Assembly: GCF_001638985.1 (NCBI RefSeq)
Contig: NW_017265134.1
Span: 2,199,732 to 2,263,731 of the forward strand
Origin: Phycomyces blakesleeanus NRRL 1555(-)
Lineage: Eukaryota > Mucoromycota > Mucoromycetes > Mucorales > Phycomycetaceae
Direction of reading: 5' to 3'
DNA: 64,000 bases
A model generated the notes under the pieces. The model had not been told where the DNA came from and did not search any database. It worked only from the letters and a program-made list of their open reading frames with translations. The position numbers and the translations under genes were made by a program. Shown piece after piece: positions 33,025 through 45,550 of this stretch; positions within the stretch are counted from its first letter, which is position 1, and every line of letters begins with the position of its first letter.

Positions 33025-35086
33025 CAACAAATTTAAATTAAGAAGAGACAGTAGAAGTAATAGAAGAGGAAGAAGAGGAGGAGAAAGAAGAGGAAGAATA
33101 AAAGGGGTTAGATGTGAGATTCCAGTTGAAAAACAGTATCTAATAATACCGGTTTTCTCTTTTGAATGTGTATATTTTATCGCGATTAGTATATGCTGTA
33201 AATGTAAGCTGCCTAGAACTTTGAAATACAATCCTGATTAAGAACTGATTATCATAATATATATAGACATTTATATAAAGGAGGGGGGAAGATCTGGAAA
33301 AATCTTCATATTTACAATGCCTTTTTTTTTTTAGAAAAAAAAGAAATAAATGACTGCTAAATGTATGCAAGCATAAACGAGTGAATGAATGAATGAATAC
33401 ATTGTAGCCCATGTGTGAGAGACAAGGGATTTTATTTTGTGGTCTTGATGAAATTGCTTCTTAGTTGTGTAAAGAAGTTGGTTGTTACCTATAATCTATT
33501 TTTAATAGTATCATCACTAATTCTACTTTTGTTTCTTTGCTTTTGCCTTTACTTTTTGCTGATACTTCTTTTTCTTATTCTGTTGCCATGGGATGTCATT
33601 GTATATATAGATGTGTGTGTGTACTATTTTCAGATAATAATTAAAGGACAATGTCTTGTTGTCTAGAATGTTCTCAAGTTGAATGGGAAGACTTGTAATG
33701 ATGGGTAGAACCACCAGGTTGGGTTAGGTTAGGTTAGGTAAGGTAAGGTAAAGTTAGAGCTTTATTTCTTTTTAGATATATGATATATAAATAAAGAGAT
33801 CCCATCTCCAAGGGAAAAACGGTAAAAATAAATAAAGATTCTTGGGATCAAAATACCCACATACAAGCAAAAGCACAAATGATTCCAAGAGTACATATAT
33901 CATGTAGATCCTCAAGATAACTAAGGACATTAGTATATTAAATACTATTCGAAGAGAAGTATTCTAAAATATTATCACTACCAATAGTATCAGTAGTAAG
34001 CATACTACTAAGGATATTAAATATTAAATATGTTTTAAATTTGCTGTTCTTCTTTATCTACTCCTTCCTGGTAACTTGATCCTTTCAATTTCAATTTCAA
34101 TTCTTCATTTCTCTTTTATAACTGAGATCAACACCCAAGTTTTTGTTACACTGTCAAATGTGTCATACTCTCTGGTATTATATTTTGTGTTCAGGTGTAA
34201 CACTAGTAATTTTGTATTTTCCCAGCAGCCTCTAAAAAGGTCAATGTCAACCAGACAATCAAAGTGCCCCGTCTGTAATGTGGGGGATAAAAAGAAAAAA
34301 ATAATAATAATCTTGTGATTTGAGCCACGTTAATGTGGCGCAAAAAAAATTACCCACTTTAACAAAATACGCTTTACACTACTTCACACTACTTTACATT
34401 ACTTTACTTTATGCAATGAATATCAACTACTTTTTTTTAAAAAAAGTAATACGTCTAGTGAAAAATTAGCCTTTTTTTTTTTAAAAAAAAAAGAACAGCA
34501 GCAGTATATTGTAGCATTTATATAGACATTCATGTATGCATATGATATTTTGAGATTCTTTTTTTTTTCAAATATGAATATGAATATGAGCGAAATGCTT
34601 ATCTTTTGAATATCAGAAAGGGATTGGAATACTACAATAGTGAACAATGACATTTTTGCTTTATATTTCCCCAAAAGAAACTTTTTATTGGGAATATAAA
34701 TATATAAATATCCCCACAGCTACACACCATAAAAGAAAAGAAAAATGAGACGGGCAGACAGAGAATGGTAATAAGAAAGAATATAAAAGAAAGAAAGAAA
34801 GAAAAGACATGAAAAGGGCTGTAAAATTTAAATTGACTCAAATCGGGCTGTATTGTGTTCTTGTAGTGTCACAATATAAAGAGGGGGAAATATTTGTTCA
34901 ATTGACAAGGAAGGAAAGGACTTGGCTATACGTTTACTTGCGTGTGTGTGTATTGATTATTGTTACAACACCAGACTATTATTTATTTTTTTGGTTCTTG
35001 TTCTTATTACTGTTTTTGAGCAAATTTGCCGTTTTGCCTTGATTTCTTAAGAAGCTGATCAAAATCAAAATCATTGTCACTTTGTT

Positions 35087-35125
<39 letters not shown>

Positions 35126-36219
35126 ATATAGATAAACAGATAAGTAAGGAATATAAGAGAATATCGATGTCTTTTTGAACAATAACTCGTCCCTTTTCCT
35201 CCCTTTTCCTCCCTCTTTCTCCCTCTCACTATTTCTCTTTGTGTGCACATACATGCGTCTGTGTGTGTGTGTACTATGGTAAGGGTAAGCAAGAGATCAA
35301 AAATAGTGTATTCTGAAACAGGTTAGTTTATTAGAGTAAATTTCCAGCCTTGTAGGCATACAAGAATGCCAATTTATGTGGAGACTCTCTTTTTGTGTTA
35401 AAAAAAAGAAGTAGTTACACTTGAGTGACTTGACAGATGAGCCTGATCTTGTGCTGGTGGGAGTTTCAGTCGCTCTTCCTTTATATTTATTACACTACCA
35501 TGGCCTATGCTTTGTACCTTTATATATATATATATATATATATATTATCAGTTAATATTTCAGAGTTAATTGAAATCAGTCTGTTTTTGTAAAGTACAGT
35601 GTTCAGTGTTCAGTGTTCAGTATAATATATATATATATATATATATCTATCATACACAGGACACTACATCAATTTCTTAATATATAAAGGTAAATTTTTA
35701 TCTGATTATACATTAAGTAATAATATTCATATATAAAAAAAAGTTTAATTTATTTATTTGATTTGATTTGGCGGGGTCTGCCAAAAGAGTCAGTGTGGGA
35801 AGCTCTAGAAAACCCTTGAGTTTTCCCTTGCACCCCCCGGCTATTACAGTCTTTAAAGTATAATCAGTCTCTCTTTTGTCTACCGAGAATTGAGATCCAG
35901 ATATACTTCTTTCTTTTTCCTTTTTATTTATTTTCTTCCTTTAACTTCCTAACTTCCTTTGTTCTTTACTTCCTTCTTTCCTTTTGTATAGTGTATCTTT
36001 CTGCCTGTTGTTCTTCTTTGCTTTCTTTTTCTTCATTTATTTATTTATTTATTTATTTATCTTATATAGTGGGCAGGCTCCTTCTAATATTTTCATTTTC
36101 TTTAATACATACACGTTCTTATCAAAAGCTTACATTTGATTCAAGATATATATATAGTTTGTATATATATATATTAATATATTAATAATTATTAAGACAT
36201 AACCAAGAAAGAAATACAA
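33025..36219. other. Long gene-free region upstream of the PH-domain gene
   Basis: 3.2 kb without a supported gene. It contains T8A7 and T11A10 tracts at 34431-34445 and 34472-34492, a GGTTA/GGTAA run at about 33720-33750, (TA)n runs at about 35095-35122, 35521-35544 and 35622-35647, and CT-rich leader DNA at 35900-36110. A short frame near 34243 (MSTRQSKCPVCNVGDKK) has a CxxC but no other support. Confidence 0.45.
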
Positions 36220-36984
36220 ATGCACAGCTTTTATGGCGAATCTTCAGACAGAGGCCAAGAGGATCCTTGTGAATACGCTCCCTGTGGACCACTCATTAAT
36301 GATGCAATTGTGTGGGGAAATGCAACCATGCGTGGCTGGATAATCAAACACCAACCGCCGTCTTTTTCCTTCACTTCCCACAAGAAGCCCCGCTATGTAA
36401 TATTGGCCGACAGATATCTGTACACCTTCAAGACCGACCATCAGACAGATCACTACAAAGAGTTCCTAGAGTTGACCAGATTGACCCATGTGTTCGTGAC
36501 AGATCAATTCGCAGGAGTACCCCACTGCATAGAAATCCGCAAGATGAACGGAGAATCATACAGCTGGTTCATACAGGCACCCGATGGACCCACATTAATG
36601 CTTTGGCTTGAGCGACTAAAAAAAACCCTGTTCTGGCTACGAACAAATCCAACTGGAACATTAAATCCAAATATCATGGCAAGTATTAACATTGAAGAAA
36701 ACTATGGGCAGCGATCCACAGAATCAATGTCAATGTCAATGTCGACCCCAACAACATCCACAAGCCATTACCTTGCAAGTACACCGCCATTGACTCCAGT
36801 ATCAGATGAAAAAAACTCGTCATGGGATGTCCACTCCAGTCATTCATCATACTCGTCATGGTCACATTCACCAGGTCGAACCAGATTACCAATTATCTTG
36901 CCTCCTCAACCTCCTCCTCCAACTACCAAACTTCCTCCAATCCCTTCAGAATATGCTATGATGCATCTACGGAATTATAGATAA
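36220..36984 (+). CDS. PH-domain protein, 254 aa
   Basis: Single exon. Residues 1-30 are acidic/Cys-containing; a pleckstrin-homology domain spans about 37-137. It begins MRGWIIKHQ, continues with KKPRYVILADRYLYTFK, then HCIEIRKMNGESYSWFIQAP and ends in the amphipathic helix TLMLWLERLKKTLFWL, whose Trp is the hallmark of PH domains. The remaining third is Ser/Thr/Pro-rich low-complexity with a poly-proline stretch (PPQPPPPTTKLPPIP), a likely SH3- or WW-binding tail. PH domains bind phosphoinositides or partner proteins at membranes; the specificity cannot be read here. A CT-rich leader and an A-rich Kozak context (aaATG) support the start. Overlapping frames on both strands are shadows. The specific biological role is unknown. 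Confidence 0.85.
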   Translation: MHSFYGESSDRGQEDPCEYAPCGPLINDAIVWGNATMRGWIIKHQPPSFSFTSHKKPRYVILADRYLYTFKTDHQTDHYKEFLELTRLTHVFVTDQFAGVPHCIEIRKMNGESYSWFIQAPDGPTLMLWLERLKKTLFWLRTNPTGTLNPNIMASINIEENYGQRSTESMSMSMSTPTTSTSHYLASTPPLTPVSDEKNSSWDVHSSHSSYSSWSHSPGRTRLPIILPPQPPPPTTKLPPIPSEYAMMHLRNYR

Positions 36985-37281
36985 ATTATTACACACCCTC
37001 ACACCCACACCCACACACATGCACATACAAACATTCATATATACACTTCCTTCCTTACTTCCTTCCTATTTCACCTCCCCTTCTTTTTAAAGACAAAAAA
37101 TTATCCTTATTATGATTATTATCACTATTATTACTACTATTTTCACTTTATATATATAAAAATGAAATGAATCGCATGATCAAAACCATGATTTGTCTGC
37201 TGGTTTTCATCCTGATTTTTTAACCTTTTTCTTTCTTTCTTTCTATCTTTCTTTATTTCCCTCCTTCTTCTTTTCGTTTAC

Positions 37282-37312
<31 letters not shown>

Positions 37313-37703
37313 GCTCCAAAGTTGAATAAAGCAAAAAAAAAAGCAAAAACTATAACAGCAACAACGGTAGAAACAGAAACAAAGCCTGTAAAGAAGCAAT
37401 TTTTTTTTAAAAAAAGTTTCATCAAGTCTTTAGGCACAGAAAAGCACCCTTTACCTTTCCTTGTGCGTCCGTGCATTATTATTTTCTCTCTTTCTCTCTC
37501 TCTAACACAACACACAAACACAAACACAGGCACAAACACAGGCACAGGCACAGACGCACTACAAACACTATACACACTATACACACAGACACACTTGTTC
37601 ACTCACACATATACCTACCTACCTACCTACTTGTATACGTACACGATTGTACATTGTACTTGTGAGGATTGCTTGCTGCCATTCAGAATCACCACCATTC
37701 GAG
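36985..37703. other. Intergenic with microsatellites
   Basis: No supported gene. Repeats include CACACC-type runs just after the PH gene, (CTAT)n at about 37280-37310, CACAAACACAGG-type units at about 37505-37560 and (CTAC)n at about 37613-37630. A T9A7 tract lies at 37400-37415. The ORF at 37193-37711 is built from these repeats. Confidence 0.5.
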
Positions 37704-39338
37704 ATGAGTAAGTCCCAAAGGAGATACGCTGGCCTTTCTCTAGTGTGACTCAAGTACACTGGCATTCTCCTATTCTCTCTATCTCTTTATCTTCGTCTTA
37801 TTACCGACCTATCGACCAACCTACCCTTTCTTTCCACACTCTCAAAACACATCTCTATCAATCTTGGCTTTCTTTTATTTTGTTCTTTGTATATACATTT
37901 TACCTTTCTTTTTCTTCTTCTTTTTCTTTTAGCCGACTCAAACTCTAGCTTACCACCTTTAGCAGACCCAATGGAAAGAGGCAATGTCCCAAATATACTA
38001 CTGCTATAATTATAATTATTATTATTAGTAATAATAATAATAATAATAATAATATATATATGTATTAGTGTATATGCACGCAAATTGGTGATTAACAAAC
38101 ATTGATCATTTATCAATAATACTATCATTATTATTTTCTAGCTACCTTACTAGAACCTGTAGAAAATGACGAGAGCGAAGAATATGATCTAGTCGAAAGA
38201 GAAGACTCGGCAATAGGAAATGCACTTGAGATGGCTCAAAACACAGATTTTTTTCGCAATCAACCCAAAACGAATGTTGTGTATCAAAGGCCACTACCCG
38301 GAAACCCAGTCGAATTCAGGGTCATGTTCCTCGGCAATATGACGGCCAAGGACAAGCACATCTTGCGCAGTAAACTATGTCAAATGCTAGTAGAATCCTA
38401 TCGCACCAGTCAGAAAATAAAAACAAAAACAAAGACAAGGACAATAACAAAGAACAGCTCGCCTCTTTCGCGTGAATTTCTCTATCAAGCCTTGACTCAC
38501 TTGGATGACCATGGTCGCCAGTCATACTGTCCAGATAGTGGAATCCATCTCATTGAGGTCGACATGACCTGGTTTAAACCGATTGACTCTCTACGGAACC
38601 ACTACTACCATGACATGGATATCGATGTCTTTAGCCCCCCAGATGTTCATCAGCGTGCCAAAAGATATCTAAAGTCACACTCGGCACTAACGGCCAAAGA
38701 GATTTACCAAACACACCGGGGTATTGACTTTGCAGTCTATCTTTATGGATCTTTGTCAGACCTCAGCCGTGAACAAACCGAGGGCGATCTCAAAATTCTG
38801 GGACTTGTTCAGGATCATCGTATCCCAATTCTTTCCCTAATCCGGTCAAATGATGATGATGATGATAATGATGATAATGATAATGATGATAATGATAATG
38901 ATATTATTACTAGTAGTGGTAATAGTAATAGTAATAGTAATAGTAATAGTAATAGTAATAGTAATAGTAATAGTAATAGTGATATTGTTGGTGGTAGTAG
39001 TAGTGATAATGCACCAATTGGATTAAAAAAAGCACACAAGGATACTTTTGCCAGCCGGACAATTGTGGTTGGTATGAGACACAAGCTACGACAGTATCTC
39101 AATGCATATAGAATCGAATGTCTTTCTTTGACGGGCATACAGCCAGAAGCACCGACATTTGCGAGTCAGGCACCACTGCCGAGTCCTGACCTGATGTGCT
39201 TGGATGAGTTTAGCTCGTTACAGAAGGAAAGTCTCAGAGATTTACATCACACACTCGTACAAAAACTCAATCGCACATCTCTAAATGGTCGTTACGGCGA
39301 TGGTGATGGTGATGATGACGACGACGGTGGTGGTGGTG

Positions 39339-39371
<33 letters not shown>

Positions 39372-40354
39372 ATAGTAGTAGTAATAGCAGCAACGGAAAT
39401 AACGGCAACGGCGTTAGTTACGGTTACAGCTATGGCTATGGCTATGGTTATGGTGGCAGTGGTTGTGATGGTTGTGATGTTGCTGCTGCTACTGGTGCCT
39501 TTTCTGATATGTCTGATCTTTTTGATACTACCGCTACTATTATTAATGATACTGCTGCTGTTGCTGCTACTGTTTCCGGTGGTCAAATCGGTTGTCTATC
39601 ACGGTGTGTGACCTATCTTTTGGCTGGGATCGTCCTCGGAATTACACTGGCTATCATCTTGTACACTTCTTTCTTTTGTCGTCTTACGGAGATTCCCTCA
39701 GCTGAGCTTCTTCCCGTCTCAAATGCGCCCGACTCCAATTCGCTGCGGTACCTTTTTTCTGTTTCTGTTGGTGGTGAGTCGAGCAGAGAGCGATCTTCAG
39801 ACAAGGCGACGGCTACACAGCCCAGCAGTTTATGGGTGCGTCTGACAGGAATCGATAATCAGACAAGCTATGGAGATTGGCCTATGAAACTTAATACCAG
39901 CACTGGTCTCTATACTGCGTCCGTACCCTCGCCGTGTTTGTTCCACAGTCCAACTGACTTTCTTGCATCTGTGTGGATCGCTGGTGTGATGAGCCCCGAT
40001 CAGTCCGTCCAGCGCCTGACTCTTGAAGCCTGTCAACCCCAACACATCCAACCAAAACAAGAAAGGAATGACGCATCAAGTCAGCAGAACAGCAAGAACA
40101 ATAAACAGCAAGAGATTGAAGAGCAAGAGATTAAAGAAGACGATGAAGATACTAAAGGAGATGAAGAGGCGAATGATTTGATGTGTAGCTTGAGCAGCCC
40201 AGAAGCAACCAAAAGGACAAAGAGATATGGCGGCGGCTGGCAAATGATTGCGTGGCAGGATAGTGGATTTGAAACTCTTTGGAAAGAATGGATTAAAAAG
40301 ATCAGATCCTTGCTGTGGATCGTTAAGGATCGGGCTTGGGAATGGTTCATCTAA
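37704..40354 (+). CDS. Single-pass membrane protein with a degenerate GTPase-like head and lumenal Ig-like region
   Basis: Exon 1 is just ATGA (37704-37707, donor GTAAGT) joined to 38142-40354, giving 738 aa; if that exon is wrong the protein starts at 38231 (707 aa). After an acidic N terminus, a G-domain-like region starts VEFRVMFLGNMTAKDKHILRSKL (about 60-82), where the P-loop Gly-Lys-Ser/Thr is missing, and continues with GIDFAVYLYGSLSDLS and HRIPILSLI in the places of the G3 and G4 strands, then ECLSLTGI like G5. It is interrupted by Asp/Asn and (NS)n low-complexity stretches and a Gly/Ser/Asn/Tyr-rich linker. One membrane segment lies at about 490-515 (LLAGIVLGITLAIILYTSFF). The C-terminal part (about 565-640, LWVRLTGIDN ... 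GLYTASVPSP) resembles a filamin-like beta-sandwich. The end is charged. No known family recognised; domain assignments are inferences. Confidence 0.7.
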
Positions 40355-40628
40355 GGTTTTAGCCTTTTAATTTTTTATTTTTATTTTGCTTTTATTTTTA
40401 TGACCATATATATATATTGTATTTTATTGTATTGTTTCAAAAATATTAAAAAAAAATATATATGAATGAAAGAAGAAGGGTATATTGTATGTAAGCTTGT
40501 AAAAAAAAAACACAAAAAAAACTTGGTTACAGATCTGTCCTTGTCTTGCCTTGTCTTTTATTTTATTTTGTATACAAATTTGTAATGATTTTCCTGTGTT
40601 GTTAATATTAGTATTATTAAGGCAGAAA

Positions 40629-41036
40629 TTACAAGTGCCTCATTGTCTGAGAGGGATTATCAACAGGAACACATTGTGTACCACAAAGCATCTGGTCTGA
40701 TCCTACCGGACATTGTGATCCGTTTTTGGGTCGTGCTAGAAACAACAGTAAAGAAATAATGATAATAATAATAATAATAATAAGAGTACAATACAGAAGG
40801 AGCAAATAAATAAAATAGAAGTAGAGAGATTGTCCCCCACAGAGAAGGAATGTGCTACCTTGCTCAATTGTTCAAAGTCAGGATAGTGGAACACTGGAGA
40901 AACGATGCCGCACCCAGTTCAAAGAGCCATAAATGATAATAATGATAATAGTAAGAAAAAGATCAAAAAGGCACACATATAGATAACAGAAACCTACCAG
41001 CAAAAAAATCTTGACCAAGCTATTATCTGTTTGCAT
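40629..41036 (-). CDS. Candidate small secreted Cys-rich peptide, about 49 aa
   Basis: The second exon 40629-40735 (acceptor TTTCTAG) encodes RPKNGSQCPVGSDQMLCGTQ, then CVPVDNPSQTMRHL and a stop. The CPxGxxxxCGxxCV spacing is seen in many short secreted fungal proteins. An upstream exon 40994-41036 starts MQTDNSLVKIFLLV, a plausible signal peptide. Joining them after GTA-G keeps frame but uses the weak donor GTTTCT; the stronger GTAGGT nearby would shift the frame. An intermediate 35-nt exon (with YPDFEQLS in one frame) is possible. The model is therefore provisional: the Cys-rich exon is fairly convincing, its 5' partner is not. Confidence 0.35.
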
Positions 41037-41651
41037 AATGATCAATTATATATAGGTATATCATAGAGAGAGAGAGAGAGAGAGGGGGGGGGGTGGAATA
41101 TGAGACTTAATTTTTTTTTCTTTATTTTAGTTGGTAGTTTATAATTCGACTAGGATCAAGTCAAGTCAGCCAGTCAGCCAGTCGGCCAGTCGGTCTAGTC
41201 AGTTAGTTTATAAGCATATGCAAATCCCTCTGGAAGGAGAAATACATTCTATTACCCAAAACGTGGCCGTGGCATCTTTTACAAGTACAAGTACAAAGTG
41301 CATTCTTATACTTATACTTGTTCCCTTTGACCAAGAATCCTCAAATGAGAACTTGTTTGCTTTATTTCATAATTATTATTATTTTCAAACCAGCTCAACC
41401 AATACAGGACTTTGCTGGTAATCTGTTTCAAGTAATATTCTTTTGTGTGTGTGTGTGTGTTTCTTTACAAGTTCCTGAATCGGGGACATGGTGGGTAAAT
41501 AGGGAGTTTCAAAGCAGGCAATTGAACGTGCTGGTTTACCTTTCAAAGTGCCCTTGTGTGCCTGTGACTCTCTCAGGAAGCGCGTGTGAAAGGGTGGGTT
41601 AAGTAGGCTTTATATTTTTATTTTTATTTTTATTTTTATACATACATAGAT

Positions 41652-41686
<35 letters not shown>

Positions 41687-42831
41687 AATAATAAGAATAT
41701 TACTAGTATTATTATTATTATTTTTGTTGGCTGACTTGTGTATCAAATAGGGTAGTAACAACGGCATTTTTGGTTCCGCCAGTGATATTCCCTTTTGACT
41801 GAACTCGTTCGATTAATATGGCTATCATTTTTTTTTAAAGAAAATAATAATATAATACAATACAGTAAAGTACAGTACAGTACAGTACAGTACAGTACGA
41901 TATATTAATCTGACATTGAGGATAAATTACTTTTTTATTTTACTTTATTGCTTGTAGATATACACATACAAATTGTTGTACTTCTTTGAGTTACTTTCAT
42001 ACTTCTTTACCTACTCCTCTTCTTCCCCTTTCTTCCCCTACTTCTTTAATCAACATACAAAAGACAAAAAAAAAAGACAAAAATAAGTCTGTTTGTCTCC
42101 AGAAAGACTAAAAAACGTGTCTTTCGCAAGGCGTGCTTTGAAAAGAAAAGGGACAGATAGGTCACCAGACTACAAACCTATTTTTTTTCTTTTTTCCCTC
42201 CCAAACCACATTTGATTGTTACTTCCAAATTCAAACAAAGATTGGTATTTTTGATACGATCATTAAAGGCCCACCAAGGCACGGACAGACACGAGAGAGG
42301 CGCACAGAAACCAAAGGGAAAACCTTAGTTTTTTTTTTTTGGTTTTGAAAAAAAAAAATACACTGTGTTACTCTATTCATTTTTTTTTGTGCTTTTATGC
42401 TTCTCTCTCACACTCACTCACTCACTCACTCAGTCAGTCAGTGTGTCTGTGTCTGTGTGAGGGTGTGTGTGAGTGAGTGAGTATGAATGTAAATGTCTGC
42501 CTTGTATTGTATTGTATTGTCTTGTCTTGTCTTTTCTGTCTGCCTGTCTGCCTGTTTCTGTGTCTGTGTCTGTGTCTGTGTTCGCCTTTGTTTGGAAGCT
42601 AAACCGGTCTAAACCTTTTCTCATTATTTTCCACCTATTTTACCCTCCAAATCTCGTTCCTTTTTTTTCGCTCTCTCTTTCTTCCTCTTCTTTCCTTTCT
42701 TCATTCCCTCTACTTCCTCTCCTCCATTTCTTTTCTACCTCGCCCTTTATATATTTATATCCTTATAAATCATAAAGATCTTCTTCTATCTTCTCTCCTT
42801 CAATTCAATTCAATTCAATTCATTAAACATA
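41037..42831. other. Upstream region of the homeobox gene
   Basis: 1.8 kb without a supported gene. It has a (GA)n run ending in ten G at about 41066-41093, CAGTC/GGCCAGTC repeats at about 41165-41205, (TA)n at about 41667-41685, (CAGTA)n at about 41866-41900, (ACTC)n at 42411-42440 and TCTG-rich repeats at 42530-42580. From 42640 a long CT-rich leader precedes the homeobox ATG, with AATTC repeats just before it. Confidence 0.5.
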
Positions 42832-45025
42832 ATGTCCACCACCTTTTCCGATTCTCAATGGCCTGTTGCAGCAACAGCTACAGTTACAGCTACGGCTACA
42901 GCTACACCTTCATCCACAGTCACAGACCCAGCTACACCCACCCCAGACCTCACAGATTCTGCATCCCAAGATATCCTCACAGAAGATGGCATGGATCAGT
43001 CTGGCGATTCAGCTCCCTCTGTCCGGAAGCGGACTCGGGCCACCGCAGACCAACTCGCAGTCCTCGAAGATACCTTTGCTGTAAACGTGAGCCCGAACAG
43101 CAAGCTCCGAAAACAGCTTGCAGAACAGCTCCAGATGAGTGAGCGCTCAATCCAGATCTGGTTCCAGAACAGAAGAGCAAAAGTAAAGCACATCCAGAAG
43201 CGTGCACAGATGAAGATGCATCATGCGTCGATCCGTGCCCAACTGTATCACCAGCATCAGCACCACCACCACCACCAGCAACAACAGCACCAACATCACC
43301 TCCAGCAACAGCAACACATGCAGCACCACCAGCAACAGCAGCAGCAACAGCAACAGCATATCAATCATCAGTCTGCTCTCATGCCTCTGCAGCAACAGTA
43401 CTACTCTTACTACCCTCACTCACGTGTGCCAATCTCGCGTGCACACAGCGTCGATGCCATTGGTCTCAACCGACAACCTTCTCCCGTCGCCCACTTCCCC
43501 TACTCAACCCCAACCCCTTCCATTTCCTCCCAAAACGCACTCACCCCTCCTCCTCCCTCTTCTACTTCTTCTACTTCTTCAGCATCACAAGCACAGTCCC
43601 AGCTCAACCAGCTCTCGTCAGCATCAATCTGGCCACAATCTAGTGTTTACGATAGCCCAATGTATCGTCAGAGCATGCCACCACAGCAGTATTTGGACCA
43701 ATTCAACTACGAAGACAAGTCCTCGGACTACCCAACACCCCTTGTTGATTTTCCAGAGTTCCTCCATGGCCAGCTCTCTCCCTCAGCCAGTCCAAACACA
43801 AGCATGCCAACCCTCGTTGCCGTTCCAGATGCAGGTCCAACCGCAATGCTTGCCGTTCTCCAGCAACCCTACACACCATCTCTCTCCCTGTCCCCCGAGC
43901 TTTCTTTTGGGGCCGGCCTTGACCTCTGGTCCCTCTCGACTGGTAAGCAAGCTTGTTTAATTTCTAAATATATTCACTATCTAATCTATGATCTCCTGCT
44001 ATTCTATAGAATCTCTTCCTTCCTCACAATCCATCTCAGACGATTGTCTATTGTCTGCAGAAACTCTATCCACAATTGATCCCTCTAATTTGATCATGCC
44101 CTCTCCCACATCTCAATCCTCTTCTTCCGCATCACCACTATCCCCAACATCACCATCATCATCATTGTCATCAACAGCTACTACTCCTCCTACTACCACT
44201 ACCACCACATCATCATCAACAACAACAACCCCAACTGCATCATCATCTTCATCTTCTTCTTCATCATTATCCCCTTCTTCTTCTTCTTCATCATCATCAC
44301 AAGGCCAAGTCCACCTCAGTGCAGTCACTCTTACAATTGGAACATGGCATCGCATGAAGCTCAATGCAACTGATCTTGTCTGTGTCTATACTCCCGAGAC
44401 CCGCATGTTTGCCTGGCACATCTCGGACAACGACTGCCATTTCAAGATGGAAGTTCCTCTGCACGCAATCTCAAGCATCGACTACGTTTCATGTGATGTG
44501 CTTGCGGATGTGCATATCGACATTAGCGAGCCACCGCTGTTTTATATGGAGAGTGCAACCGGACCACAGGACCAGGATTCCCGGAAACCAAAGAAAAAGT
44601 CAGACTGTACCGACAAGAACCCAGTGTGGGTCCAGTGCAGTGACTTTACGGAGGGAAAGCAGGCATCGCGGCTGTTCAGACACACCCTTAAGGGAGTCTC
44701 ACATCCCATCCAGCAAGAACTCCTTGAATTGACATCCCAGCACAAGGAAACCCAGAGACTGGTTCACTTTATGGACATGCCTTCCCAATTACGCTCAATG
44801 GTTTCCAACTCTCGATACGCACAGGCACAGGCACAAGCCCAGGCACAAGCTCAGGCCCAGGCTCATGCAGCAGCAGTTGCAGCAGCAGCATCAATGTTGT
44901 CTCCAGTAGATGTGATGATGATGTCTCAAATGCCACCAGATGCGGACCCCAGTGCACTATACTGGTCTTCAGGAATGATGGCGCCACCTCATCCGGCACC
45001 TCTTCTCCGTGACTTGCTCTATTAA
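42832..45025 (+). CDS. Homeobox transcription factor of the HOY1/Phx1 type
   Basis: Two exons, 42832-43942 and 44010-45025, give 708 aa. The homeodomain is at about 65-124 (VRKRTRATADQLAVLEDTF; helix 3 IQIWFQNRRAKVKH at 108-120, with the invariant WFQNRR). It is followed by His/Gln-rich stretches and Ser/Pro-rich linkers. The second exon begins with a long Ser/Thr tract and then a folded region at about 470-610 (VTLTIGTWHRMK, YTPETRMFAWHI, VPLHAISSIDY, DIHIDISEPP-like, ASRLFRHTLKG) that matches the PH-like domain found C-terminal to homeodomains in fungal HOY1/Phx1 proteins. These control hyphal growth, sporulation or thiamine metabolism in different fungi. The end is an (AQ)n run and MMMSQMPP. 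The long plus-strand frame at 43223-43960 is a shadow of the repeat-rich coding. Confidence 0.92.
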
Positions 45026-45519
45026 TATTGATATTATTATTATTATTATTTTACTATTTACTTACTTACTATTTCTTTATTATATTTATGTTTAAAAGAA
45101 GCAAAAAAAAAAATCCCAAAAAAATTGGCCTCCTCCCTACCATCTCCCATTTCTCCTCTTACTCCTCCTTCTCCTGTTCCCACTTCCTCCTGTTCCCACA
45201 ACCACTACCTCTTCCTCCTCCTCCTCCCAAAGCTTTTTTTGTGAAATATCCCATTCATAATTCACTCACAAAAAAACTCTATTCTTGTGTTGCTATTTTT
45301 GAATTATTCTTTATTTTATTTATTTATTCTTTTGATTATCTTGTTATCTGCTTGTATTATAATAAAAACTCTATATATTTGTTCTCTCTTTCTAAAAGAA
45401 AATCTGTCCAAGTCTTGTCCAATCAATTATAAGAAAGAAGTCAAATAAGATTATCTTGTTCATATCATACTGTTTTATTTTTCTTTATTTCTCAGAAGAG
45501 TTTCATGGTTCTATCTATA

Positions 45520-45550
<31 letters not shown>

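Noticed and set aside
33720..33752. GGTTA/GGTAA repeats resembling a telomere tract
   Set aside because: Only three GGTTA units followed by degenerate GGTAA; too short and not a known fungal telomere repeat.
34243..34316. MSTRQSKCPVCNVGDKK frame as a zinc-ribbon gene
   Set aside because: Only one CxxC and a poly-Lys/Ile end in a repeat-rich intergenic region; not enough to call.
37193..37711. 172-aa plus-strand frame
   Set aside because: Built from CTTT, CTAT, ACAAAC and CTAC repeats upstream of the next gene; no domain and no conserved composition.
39281..39611. Poly-Thr and poly-Val frames on both strands
   Set aside because: Out-of-frame readings of GGT/AGT repeats inside the large membrane-protein gene.
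43223..43960. 245-aa plus-strand frame
   Set aside because: It overlaps the homeobox coding exon in another frame and is made of Ser/Thr/Asn/Pro repeats created by reading CAG/CAC repeats out of phase.
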